From assembly GCF_019263805.1 (NCBI RefSeq), contig NZ_CP079195.1, positions 2,269,501 through 2,333,500 of the forward strand: DNA of 64,000 bases, read 5' to 3'. The position numbers and the translations under genes are program-made. The notes under the pieces are model-generated. The model was not told the DNA's origin. It worked only from the letters and a program-made list of their open reading frames with translations, and searched no databases. Positions within the stretch are counted from its first letter, which is position 1, and each line of letters starts with the position of its first letter. Source of the DNA: Polaribacter sp. NJDZ03. GTDB taxonomy: Bacteria; Bacteroidota; Bacteroidia; Flavobacteriales; Flavobacteriaceae. This document shows positions 8,418 to 14,955 of this stretch, in pieces.

Positions 8418-8555
8418 AGTTGCCAACACCGTGTATAATTAATTGCTGGTTTTAGCCAATTTACGAAAGTCCTCGCGGACTTTCTATCTGTGATTTATTT
8501 ACTAACTTTAGTGCTTAAAACACGCAACTAATCATACACAACAACGTTAGCACAC
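8418..8555 (+). repeat. attC-like site 7
   Basis: The left arm AGTTGCCAAC (8418-8427) is the exact complement of cassette 6's start GTTGGCAACT (7667-7676). G|TT is at 8546. Stems are GTGTAT/ATACAC; the central hairpin is GAAAGTCC-TCGC-GGACTTTC. Confidence 0.88.
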
Positions 8556-8576
8556 ATAAAAAAATCCAAGAGAAAG

Positions 8577-9785
8577 ATGGGAACATTTATTACTTTATTA
8601 ATTGTTGGAGGAATTATTCTTTTGATTGTGAAATCTTCTAAAAAAAGTACACAATCAAAAAATAACACGAAGGAACAAAATCCAATAACTGTTGAAATAA
8701 AAACATCTTATAGTTCAAGTTCAAGTTCATATAAAGCAGAAAAATTCCCGCCAATTCAACAAGATTCTAATGAAGATTGGATTTTAAATCCTAAATCACC
8801 ATTTAAACTCACACTACAAAATGCAGAAAAGCAAATAGCGGAAAAAATAAGAATAATTTTAGATGACGATGAAATTAGAGAATATGAAAAAGAAAAGGAA
8901 TTAGTTGGACTATTCGCATTACATAATCTTCGTCTTAAAGAAATAGAATCTTATAAAAATGAATATGGAAAACAATATTTTGAAAAAATTGAAAAACTAA
9001 AAAAAGAATCAAAAGATTGGGAAATTTCAGGAATTAAAGACAAAGAAGATATTCTTATAGACTTTAGAAAAACAGCAATAAGTGAACTTTACGAAAGAGC
9101 TAATTGCAATTTAGAAATACTTTTTGAACACGAGCCAAAAGACATAACAATAGACGATGAATTAATAAAGGAATATGGTTTTAAAAATATACAAACATAT
9201 TTAAGTTACGCAGATAAATTAGATAAAGTTCGTGTAATGTCAGCAGATTCATATCCTCGACCAATATTTGAAAAACTTTCTGAATTGGGATTATCAAAAA
9301 GAGGAAATGAAATACCGAATGACGAAATATTACTCACTTTAACTCTTAAAGACCTAAATCAAATAGCAGATAATCAGGAAAAGAAATATTACAGAAAAAA
9401 ACAAGCTGTAGATTTTATTTTAGAAAAAAACAATGTAGAAGAGTTAATTGGAAAGAAAATTTCACTGAGAGAACTTTTTAAATTAAATCCATTACCGGAA
9501 AAATACAATTCGATTAATCTCAATGAACTTTCCAAAACTTGGAAATATCACGAAGAAGAAGTAAAATTACTAACACAAACATTTAGAAATTCATTTTATT
9601 CCTGGCAAGAACTAAGAGGAGATAAAGAATATATTAAAGGATATAAAGTTCAACCATTACATAACGAAAATGCTTGCCCAAAAGCGATAGAATGTTCTAA
9701 GAAAAAGTATTCAAAAAATTCACCACCGAAAGTACCATTTCATATTGGTTGTGATTGTTATTTGAATCAAGAATTGGACTTTTAA
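8577..9785 (+). CDS. Unknown membrane-anchored protein with C-terminal Cys cluster
   Basis: This is a 402-aa protein with an N-terminal membrane anchor (residues ~3-19, MGTFITLLIVGGIILLIV), a serine-rich linker (~20-60) and a long charged, mostly helical cytoplasmic region. The C-terminus holds four cysteines (NACPKAIECSKKK...PFHIGCDC). The last part, PxxxPFHIGCDC, recalls the P.HP.CRC endings of phage head-morphogenesis-type domains, but the resemblance is short and I do not assign that function. The cysteines may bind a metal. It is the sole gene of cassette 7. Confidence 0.6.
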   Translation: MGTFITLLIVGGIILLIVKSSKKSTQSKNNTKEQNPITVEIKTSYSSSSSSYKAEKFPPIQQDSNEDWILNPKSPFKLTLQNAEKQIAEKIRIILDDDEIREYEKEKELVGLFALHNLRLKEIESYKNEYGKQYFEKIEKLKKESKDWEISGIKDKEDILIDFRKTAISELYERANCNLEILFEHEPKDITIDDELIKEYGFKNIQTYLSYADKLDKVRVMSADSYPRPIFEKLSELGLSKRGNEIPNDEILLTLTLKDLNQIADNQEKKYYRKKQAVDFILEKNNVEELIGKKISLRELFKLNPLPEKYNSINLNELSKTWKYHEEEVKLLTQTFRNSFYSWQELRGDKEYIKGYKVQPLHNENACPKAIECSKKKYSKNSPPKVPFHIGCDCYLNQELDF

Positions 9786-9801
9786 ATTAATCAAAAATTA
9801 C

Positions 9802-9943
9802 GTGTGCTAACACCGTGTATAAAAAATTGCTTAATTTAGTACTTAACCAAAGTTAGTTGCATTTTTATAAACTTCTATTTTCCTGCGGAAAATAGCCGTT
9901 CATTTAAAACGCAACTTTCCATAACACAACAACGTTGGCAAAC
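9802..9943 (+). repeat. attC-like site 8
   Basis: The left arm GTGTGCTAAC (9802-9811) is the exact complement of cassette 7's start GTTAGCACAC (8546-8555). G|TT is at 9934. The central hairpin is CTATTTTCC-TGC-GGAAAATAG. It is the same subtype as site 1 and differs strongly in primary sequence from the others while keeping the fold. Confidence 0.87.
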
Positions 9944-9946
9944 ATT

Positions 9947-10462
9947 ATGAAAATTAACATCCGAAAATTCTTACTAACACTTTTGATTTTGACATCTTAT
10001 AATGTAATTGCGTGTGAATGTATTATTATTAAATCCGTTCAAAAAGAATTTATAAATGCTGACTATGTGTTAACAGGAAAAGTTATTTCAATTGATTTTG
10101 TACAAATACTAAAAAAAAATAGAAAAAAAACTGAAATACTGACATCTGAATTTCGCGATGAATTAGATATTTTTAAAGGACGAGTATTAGCAAAAATTAC
10201 ACTAGAGACGACCGAAATATTAAAGGGTGAAAAAAGAAAAAAAGAAAAGATAATTTATACTGGTAGTGGCGGAGGTGATTGTGGTTTTAATTTTAAAGAA
10301 GGTGAAGAATATCTGATTTATGCATTTAAAAATAGTTGGGGAACTAAAGAGCTAAGAGAAAGTAATAGAAAATACAAGAATGCTCTTTACACAGATACTT
10401 GCACAAGGACTAAAATATTTGACAAGAAAGAAATTGAAAATATTAGATTACTTATTGAATAA
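9947..10462 (+). CDS. Secreted TIMP/NTR-like protein (cassette 8)
   Basis: This is a 171-aa protein. ATG 9947 is chosen over the TTG at 9935, which lies in the attC right arm. The signal peptide MKINIRKFLLTLLILTSYNVIA precedes Cys-Glu-Cys (Cys23, Cys25). The cysteines are followed by IIIKSVQKEFINADYVLTGKVISI, a good match to the opening of NTR/TIMP domains (C-x-C...F..AD.V..G.V). Two further cysteines (GGDCGFNF and DTCTRT) complete a four-Cys pattern shared with the cassette 6 protein. VIAC could also be read as a lipobox. The target is unknown. It covers only the NTR domain, without the extension seen in cassette 6. Confidence 0.68.
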   Translation: MKINIRKFLLTLLILTSYNVIACECIIIKSVQKEFINADYVLTGKVISIDFVQILKKNRKKTEILTSEFRDELDIFKGRVLAKITLETTEILKGEKRKKEKIIYTGSGGGDCGFNFKEGEEYLIYAFKNSWGTKELRESNRKYKNALYTDTCTRTKIFDKKEIENIRLLIE

Positions 10463-10466
10463 AAAC

Positions 10467-10605
10467 GTTTGCCAACACCGTATATAATTTATTGCTAGTT
10501 CTAGCCTACTTACGAAAGTCCTCGAGAACTTTCTTGGTCGGTAATTATTTACTAAATTAGTTGCTTGAAACACGCAACAAACCATATACAACAACGTTGC
10601 CATTC
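10467..10605 (+). repeat. attC-like site 9
   Basis: The left arm GTTTGCCAAC (10467-10476) is the exact complement of cassette 8's start GTTGGCAAAC (9934-9943). G|TT is at 10596. The central hairpin GAAAGTCC-TCGA-GAACTTTC has one mismatch. Confidence 0.87.
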
Positions 10606-10644
10606 ATTGGCGGAAAACACTCAGAAACAAAAAATAAAAATAAA

Positions 10645-10833
10645 ATGAATACTAATAACAAAAATAAATTTGGACTAATAATTTCAACAGTTTTAATTTT
10701 ATTAACAATGATAACTCTAAAATATAATGCTATTGAAACGGGAGCAATTATAGATATTTTTCTTTATTCAGCATTTATAATTAATTTTTCATTAATCTTT
10801 GATATTTTCAAAAGTAAAAAAAAGACATCTTAA
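10645..10833 (+). CDS. Small two-helix membrane protein
   Basis: This is a 62-aa protein from ATG 10645; the frame open from 10561 upstream is translated attC. Two hydrophobic helices (about 10-26 and 34-54) are separated by a short polar turn and followed by a basic tail (FKSKKKTS). No family was recognised. It is the only convincing gene of cassette 9. About 245 bp between it and the next site hold only a doubtful 82-codon frame (10799-11047, TTG start) without recognisable features. Confidence 0.5.
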   Translation: MNTNNKNKFGLIISTVLILLTMITLKYNAIETGAIIDIFLYSAFIINFSLIFDIFKSKKKTS

Positions 10834-11074
10834 AAATATTGAACACTTTGCTCAATCAGTCGGAGTTGAAAATATTACGGAATCAAATGCTGACCGAAAT
10901 CAGAATTTTGGAATTATGACAAGTTTTGCAATTGAGCAAAGTCTGGGATTTTTACTATGGCGAAAATCGAAACAGAATTCCAAAGTTGCGGAATTAAAAA
11001 TCTTTTGGGTTTTACAAGTTTGCGGAAAAAAATTGGAAAACCTATAAAAACTGAATTATAAAGGAAAAACAACG

Positions 11075-11213
11075 AAATGGCAACACCGTATAAACTTTAT
11101 TGCTGGTTTTAGCTCACTTGGGAAATTCCTCCGGAATTTCGCCGTTCGTGTTTTATTTATTAAATTCACTGCTTAAACAACGCAACAAAGCTTATACAAC
11201 AACGTTGTAACCA
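11075..11213 (+). repeat. attC-like site 10
   Basis: The left arm AAATGGCAAC (11075-11084) matches the complement of cassette 9's start GTTGCCATTC (10596-10605) at 9 of 10 positions, the only imperfect arm pair. G|TT is at 11204. The body is nearly identical to sites 2 and 3. Confidence 0.87.
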
Positions 11214-11219
11214 ATTAAA

Positions 11220-11963
11220 ATGAACGAAGAAATAAAATCAAATCTTGAATACTTATTCAACATTAATTATAATAATATAAAGTCAATTTCTTTCGAGAAA
11301 ATAATTGATGATATAATAATTGAAGAAGCTGAAACTTATACAATTAATGTAGATGATGATTCAGTAACACAAGGTTTGAGGGAAATTGAGATAACAAAAT
11401 TGCTTAATGCAAAAAATAATTCTGAATTAATTACTGCCTTTGAAAATGTGAAGAAAATGAAATTTGATGAAAAAGAAATCATAGCTGAATTTAAAACTGA
11501 AATATTGAATTCTATTACACAATTGAGAAATAAAATTGACTCTGAAAATAAAGGTTTCAAAAATCAAATAATATTTTTAGAATATGATTACGAACCTCGT
11601 GCCTATTTTTGTGGTTTTGGAAAAGGAGATTATCCAATTTTAAAAAAACCTGAATATTTTGAATTTAACTTTAGAGAAGAATTATATGCAGGAATCGGAA
11701 AAGTAGATTATAGTAAAATTTGGAAAAAACTAACATCAATAAACGAGATTTTGGAAGATATAGATATAGACCAGCTAGTTTGGGAATCTGAATTGTATCA
11801 AAATTTACGAAATTCTATAAAATTCAAAACATATTTATTACTTAATAAAGCTTTTGAGGAAATTGGAATTAAATCATTTAAAGGAATTGAAATTGAAAAA
11901 CCTTTAATGATATATGGAAATGAACGCATTTGTGAACCAATTAATATTTATAGTTACGAATAA
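11220..11963 (+). CDS. Cytoplasmic cassette protein of unknown function
   Basis: This is a 247-aa acidic soluble protein without signal peptide or membrane segment, starting at an ATG 16 nt after the cassette boundary. The central section IIFLEYDYEPRAYFCGFGKGDYP and the Trp/Tyr-rich region YAGIGKVDYSKIWKKL resemble the style of small immunity-type proteins, but I cannot name a family. It is the sole gene of cassette 10. There is no room for a long leader between the site and the start codon, so transcription probably comes from upstream or from within the site. Confidence 0.62.
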   Translation: MNEEIKSNLEYLFNINYNNIKSISFEKIIDDIIIEEAETYTINVDDDSVTQGLREIEITKLLNAKNNSELITAFENVKKMKFDEKEIIAEFKTEILNSITQLRNKIDSENKGFKNQIIFLEYDYEPRAYFCGFGKGDYPILKKPEYFEFNFREELYAGIGKVDYSKIWKKLTSINEILEDIDIDQLVWESELYQNLRNSIKFKTYLLLNKAFEEIGIKSFKGIEIEKPLMIYGNERICEPINIYSYE

Positions 11964-11969
11964 AATAAC

Positions 11970-12109
11970 TGGTTACAACACCGTGTAAAAAAAAATGCTA
12001 GTTTTAGACCACTTACGAAAATCCTCGCGGATTTTCTTGGTTTGTGTTTTATTTACTAATTTTATCACTTAAAACACGCAACTTTTCTTACACAAACACG
12101 TTAGCTGTA
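11970..12109 (+). repeat. attC-like site 11 (last of the array)
   Basis: The left arm TGGTTACAAC (11970-11979) is the exact complement of cassette 10's start GTTGTAACCA (11204-11213). G|TT is at 12100. The outer stem is GTGTAA/TTACAC; the central hairpin is GAAAATCC-TCGC-GGATTTTC. It carries the ACACAAACACG variant before GTT, shared only with site 4. The decayed IS copy starts 20 nt after the G. Confidence 0.86.
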
Positions 12110-12173
12110 ATAAAACCGATGAAGCGTCCTGAAATAGGTTGACTAAAAATTAAACATTTAATTATAGTCACTT

Positions 12174-12614
12174 ATGAAAACACAAAAAGAACACTGGCGA
12201 AAAAAAAGCTACGAAAAAGTAACTTTAGAACTCAAATTATTCGTCGTTGACCAAATTCAAAATGGTCAGATTTCTACTAACTTTGCTTCCAAAAAATATG
12301 CCGTTCCAAGGACGACAATTGGGTATTGGATCAAAAAATATAGTACTTTAGTCCAACAAAACACAGGTATGAGTAAATTAGATGAAATTAAAAAACTAAA
12401 GGAACGTATTGAAGAACTGGAGTTTGTAAAGGACTTTAAGCAAGATATTATTGCAGATATGGAAATCATTACTGGCGTCGATTTGTCAAAAAAGTCGTTA
12501 CCAAAAACATTAGCGAAAGAGATAGAACTAAAAAAGAAAAACCGTTTAAAAGAAAATGGTTCTATCAGTGTTTTGGGTTTAGTAAACAAGCCTCTTACAA
12601 AAGAGAAAAAGTAA
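12174..12614 (+). CDS. IS3-family transposase OrfA (in decayed IS copy)
   Basis: This is a 146-aa protein with an intact frame, nearly identical to the OrfA at 3187. It keeps the helix-turn-helix, the coiled coil and the T TTA AAA slippery site. Because its OrfB partner is destroyed and the right end of the IS is lost, it cannot move this copy. It could still be expressed and interfere with or assist the complete copy. Confidence 0.85.
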   Translation: MKTQKEHWRKKSYEKVTLELKLFVVDQIQNGQISTNFASKKYAVPRTTIGYWIKKYSTLVQQNTGMSKLDEIKKLKERIEELEFVKDFKQDIIADMEIITGVDLSKKSLPKTLAKEIELKKKNRLKENGSISVLGLVNKPLTKEKK

Positions 12615-12652
12615 AACAATGTAAAGCTATAAACGACACTAAAATAATTAAG

Positions 12653-12932
12653 TTGGTCAAAGAATATCGTAAAAAAGTAAGCTCTAGGACTGGCGGTAAA
12701 AAACTCTATAAAGAACTTAAAAATCGGTAGAGATAAATTTTTTGATGTATTAAGACTGTATAATTTACTCGTACCTAAACTCAAAAACCACATAACTACC
12801 ACAAACACTAATCAACTATTTAAAAAATATAAAAACCTCATTCAAAACAAAATACCTACTAGACCCGAACAACTTTGGGTCAGTGATATTACATACATTA
12901 AAACAGAAAAAGGACACAACTATTTAGCAATT
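12653..12932 (+). pseudogene. IS3-family OrfB remnant
   Basis: The sequence corresponds to the first third of OrfB in copy 1. A 26-bp deletion between two AAAATC direct repeats (junction near 12722-12727) shifts the frame and is followed at once by a TAG. The catalytic Glu and most of the DDE domain are missing. Confidence 0.85.
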
Positions 12933-12943
12933 AAATCCAAGCA

Positions 12944-13363
12944 TTATTGAAAATTAAGTAACATAGAATTATAACGATCTTCAACTGTTTTAATAACATA
13001 AGACTTATCTAAATTTAAACCCTCTATATTCTTTATTTCATTAAATTCTCTCATATTAGTATCACCCCACAAACTGAATTCTATAATTATTGGAGTTAAA
13101 CGAATTCCTTTTTCTGTTAACAAATAAATATTTTCTTTTTTGTTTTCAGGTATTTTTGTCTTGGATATTAATTTAAAAGATTCCAACAATTTTAAGCGTG
13201 CAGACAAAATACTTGGCGCAATACTCTCGTCTGAATCAGATATTTCTTTGAACGTCTTTTTATGTTTAATTAACATATCTCGTATAATTAACAAAGACCA
13301 TTTATCTCCTACAATATCTAATGTAGAAGAGATTGGACAGCCAGAACGAAATTCTTTTTTCAT
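12944..13363 (-). CDS. HxlR-family winged-helix transcriptional regulator
   Basis: This is a 139-aa protein. The opening CPISSTLDIVGDKWSLLIIRDML is the hallmark of HxlR/MarR-like regulators (Cys9 followed by the first helix). The winged helix covers about residues 10-105 (FKEISDSDESIAPSILSARLKLLES...YLLTEKGIRLTPII). Some HxlR proteins sense electrophiles through the N-terminal Cys. It is divergent from the membrane-protein pair at 13454-14955. A perfect 7-bp inverted repeat in the shared promoter is a likely operator, so repression of the pair is the simplest model. Its last codons lie only 11 bp from the IS remnant. Confidence 0.9.
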   Translation of the reverse strand: MKKEFRSGCPISSTLDIVGDKWSLLIIRDMLIKHKKTFKEISDSDESIAPSILSARLKLLESFKLISKTKIPENKKENIYLLTEKGIRLTPIIIEFSLWGDTNMREFNEIKNIEGLNLDKSYVIKTVEDRYNSMLLNFQ

Positions 13364-13392
13364 TTTTTTTACAGATTATTACTATCAATTCG

Positions 13393-13411
13393 AAAGTAAT
13401 TGTTACTTTTG
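13393..13411. promoter_or_regulatory. Candidate HxlR operator overlapping a -7 box
   Basis: AAAGTAA-TTG-TTACTTT (13393-13409) is a perfect inverted repeat between the divergent HxlR gene and the gene at 13454. The right half contains TACTTTTG (13404-13411), which fits the Bacteroidota -7 consensus TAnnTTTG for the rightward gene. The left half read on the other strand gives TACTTTCG, one mismatch from the same consensus for HxlR itself. Confidence 0.6.
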
Positions 13412-13453
13412 CTTTCAATTCAGTAGCAAAAATACAAAATTTAAACAAGAATT

Positions 13454-14146
13454 ATGTTAGCAGGACATTTTACAACCGCATTAATAGCTAAGCAAAAGTT
13501 CCCAAAAGGAGCTTTCCTTTATTTTTTAATCATATCACAATTACAAGATTTATTGTGGTTTACATTCCATTATTTAGGACTTGAAGTTACTGCACCAAGT
13601 GATGCTTTTGATGCCACTTTAAGTAACATGGCTGTTGATATGTTATATAGTCATGATTTAGCACCTTTATTATTCTGGCTAGCTATTGCATTTGTAATTG
13701 GAAAATTATTATTTAAAAGCACGCAAATAGGATTAGTAAGTATGGCTTTAGTATTAGTACACTTTGTATTAGATTTCTTTTCTGGCCACATGCATCATCT
13801 ATTTGGAGCAGGTACAATGGACGCTGGTCTTGGCTTGTATGCTTCTAACGTATATTTAGCAATTTTTATAGAAGTAATATTCATCATTGTATCACTTTGG
13901 TATTTCTTTAGAGGAGAGGCAAAAAAAGAAATTATACGAACTACTAAAAATAAAATTGCCATTATTTCTGTTTTTGCTTATGGAATTGTTTTTATGACAC
14001 TAATTGCAACACACTCATTTAGAGATATTTTAGGTATTCCTGAATTTGATTTAGGTTTTAACACCAATATGCCTACTCTTATATTTACTTATGGAGCAAT
14101 GCTTTATTGTTTAAATTCTTTTGTTCCGAAATACAAGGTTAAATAA
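13454..14146 (+). CDS. Multi-pass membrane protein, DUF457-like (putative metal-dependent hydrolase)
   Basis: This is a 230-aa protein with about six hydrophobic helices. The opening MLAGHFTTALIAKQKFPKGA, the internal YSHDLAPLLFW and the helix VLVHFVLDFFSGHMHHLFG place His/Asp residues where the membrane-bound hydrolases of the YdjM/DUF457 group carry their metal ligands. The similarity is at the pattern level only. It is followed after 11 bp by another membrane protein and is divergent from the HxlR regulator, so both are probably under its control. Confidence 0.65.
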   Translation: MLAGHFTTALIAKQKFPKGAFLYFLIISQLQDLLWFTFHYLGLEVTAPSDAFDATLSNMAVDMLYSHDLAPLLFWLAIAFVIGKLLFKSTQIGLVSMALVLVHFVLDFFSGHMHHLFGAGTMDAGLGLYASNVYLAIFIEVIFIIVSLWYFFRGEAKKEIIRTTKNKIAIISVFAYGIVFMTLIATHSFRDILGIPEFDLGFNTNMPTLIFTYGAMLYCLNSFVPKYKVK

Positions 14147-14157
14147 AAAACAACACT

Positions 14158-14955
14158 ATGATTGAAGGAATTATCAGCTTCATTAAAGAACTGAAAATCC
14201 GTAACGAATACTTATTTTATTTTGGTTTGTTATGTGTAATTCTTTCAATTGTATGTATCGTTCTAACCAAAACAACATCTGCACAGGTACATGGTGTAAA
14301 TGCTTGGTTTAAGCCTTTCAAATTTGCAGCTTCAATAGGATTATATTCTTGGACTATGGCTTGGTATTGCCATTATCTGTCCGATTTTAATGTAACACCT
14401 TTTAATTGGACAGTAATTACATTGTTCGGCTTAGAGCTTATATATATTATTTTTCAAGCATCAAAAGGACAATTATCTCACTTCAATAATAGCACACCAA
14501 CATATTCCCTTTTATATACATTAATGGGCTTAATAGCAGTACTTGTTACGCTATATACAGCATATATTGGTGTACTTTTTTTTACACAGTCTTTTACAAG
14601 TTTACCAACTTATTATGTTTGGTCAATTCGTTTGGGTATTTTAATTTTTGTTATTTTTTCATTCGAAGGAGGCTTAATGGGGTCTCGTATGAACCATAGT
14701 GTTGGAGCTATTAACGATAATTCTAATTGGTGGCTTGTGGGTTGGAGTAAAACTGTAGGCGATTTAAGAGTTTCTCACTTTATAGGAATGCATGCTTTAC
14801 AAGTACTCCCATTGCTTTCTTTTTATATTTTTAAAAACACAAAAGCAACAATAGTTATTTCGGTACTTTACGGACTTCTTGCAACATCTACATTAGTTCA
14901 GGCCTTAAACGGCAAACCTATTATTTCTCAAAAGGAAGTAAAAGAATCGAAATAA
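14158..14955 (+). CDS. Multi-pass membrane protein of unknown function
   Basis: This is a 265-aa protein with about seven transmembrane helices. The soluble loops are short; conserved-looking polar spots are HGVNAWFKPFKF after the first helix, the loop GSRMNHSVGA and the segment KTVGDLRVSHFIGMHALQ. I do not recognise the family. It is the second gene of the HxlR-flanked pair, and co-transcription is likely from the 11-bp gap. The histidines in membrane segments could bind a metal or heme, but nothing proves it. Confidence 0.7.
   Translation: MIEGIISFIKELKIRNEYLFYFGLLCVILSIVCIVLTKTTSAQVHGVNAWFKPFKFAASIGLYSWTMAWYCHYLSDFNVTPFNWTVITLFGLELIYIIFQASKGQLSHFNNSTPTYSLLYTLMGLIAVLVTLYTAYIGVLFFTQSFTSLPTYYVWSIRLGILIFVIFSFEGGLMGSRMNHSVGAINDNSNWWLVGWSKTVGDLRVSHFIGMHALQVLPLLSFYIFKNTKATIVISVLYGLLATSTLVQALNGKPIISQKEVKESK

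Larger units (their letters stand above)
1..12119 (+). mobile_element. Integron-like gene-cassette array (10 complete cassettes, 11 attC-like sites, no integrase in window)
   Basis: All genes up to 12.1 kb, apart from the IS transposase, lie in units ended by a ~140-bp imperfect palindrome. The sites share an AACACCG start, two to three paired blocks, a central hairpin and an ACGTT end. Cassette boundaries (the G of GTT) fall at 356, 1344, 2346, 3113, 6385, 7667, 8546, 9934, 10596, 11204 and 12100. For each complete cassette the first 10 nt from GTT are complementary to the 10 nt ending in AAC at its own downstream site, the signature of cassettes that circularise and reinsert at G|TT. All genes point one way, as in integrons. 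By polarity an integrase and attI would lie left of position 1. The attC-like structure is seen directly; mobilisation by a tyrosine integrase is inferred. Confidence 0.88.
12120..12932 (+). mobile_element. Truncated second copy of the IS3-family element
   Basis: The left end is identical to copy 1 over its terminal repeat, and the nucleotide identity with copy 1 is high with scattered substitutions. The homology stops after TATTTAGCAATT at 12932. The next bases (AAATCCAA) also occur near the 3' end of orfB in copy 1, so an internal deletion by short homology is possible. No right terminal repeat remains. The element marks the end of the cassette array and the start of the ordinary chromosome. 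Confidence 0.85.

Noticed and set aside
10799..11047. 82-codon frame as a gene in cassette 9
   Set aside because: It starts with TTG, overlaps the better 62-aa gene and has no recognisable features; coding status is doubtful, so it is only mentioned.
226..12109. CRISPR array or simple direct-repeat family
   Set aside because: The repeats are ~140 bp, separated by whole genes of 600-1900 bp, and have cassette-specific complementary ends. No short regular spacers exist.
226..12109. attC-like elements as mere transcription terminators
   Set aside because: They fold into hairpins, but terminators would not explain the matching 10-nt arms across each cassette or the shared flanking blocks. They may still terminate transcription as a side effect.
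13140..13460. Plus-strand frame opposite the HxlR gene
   Set aside because: It is antisense to a clear HxlR coding sequence and shows no domain.
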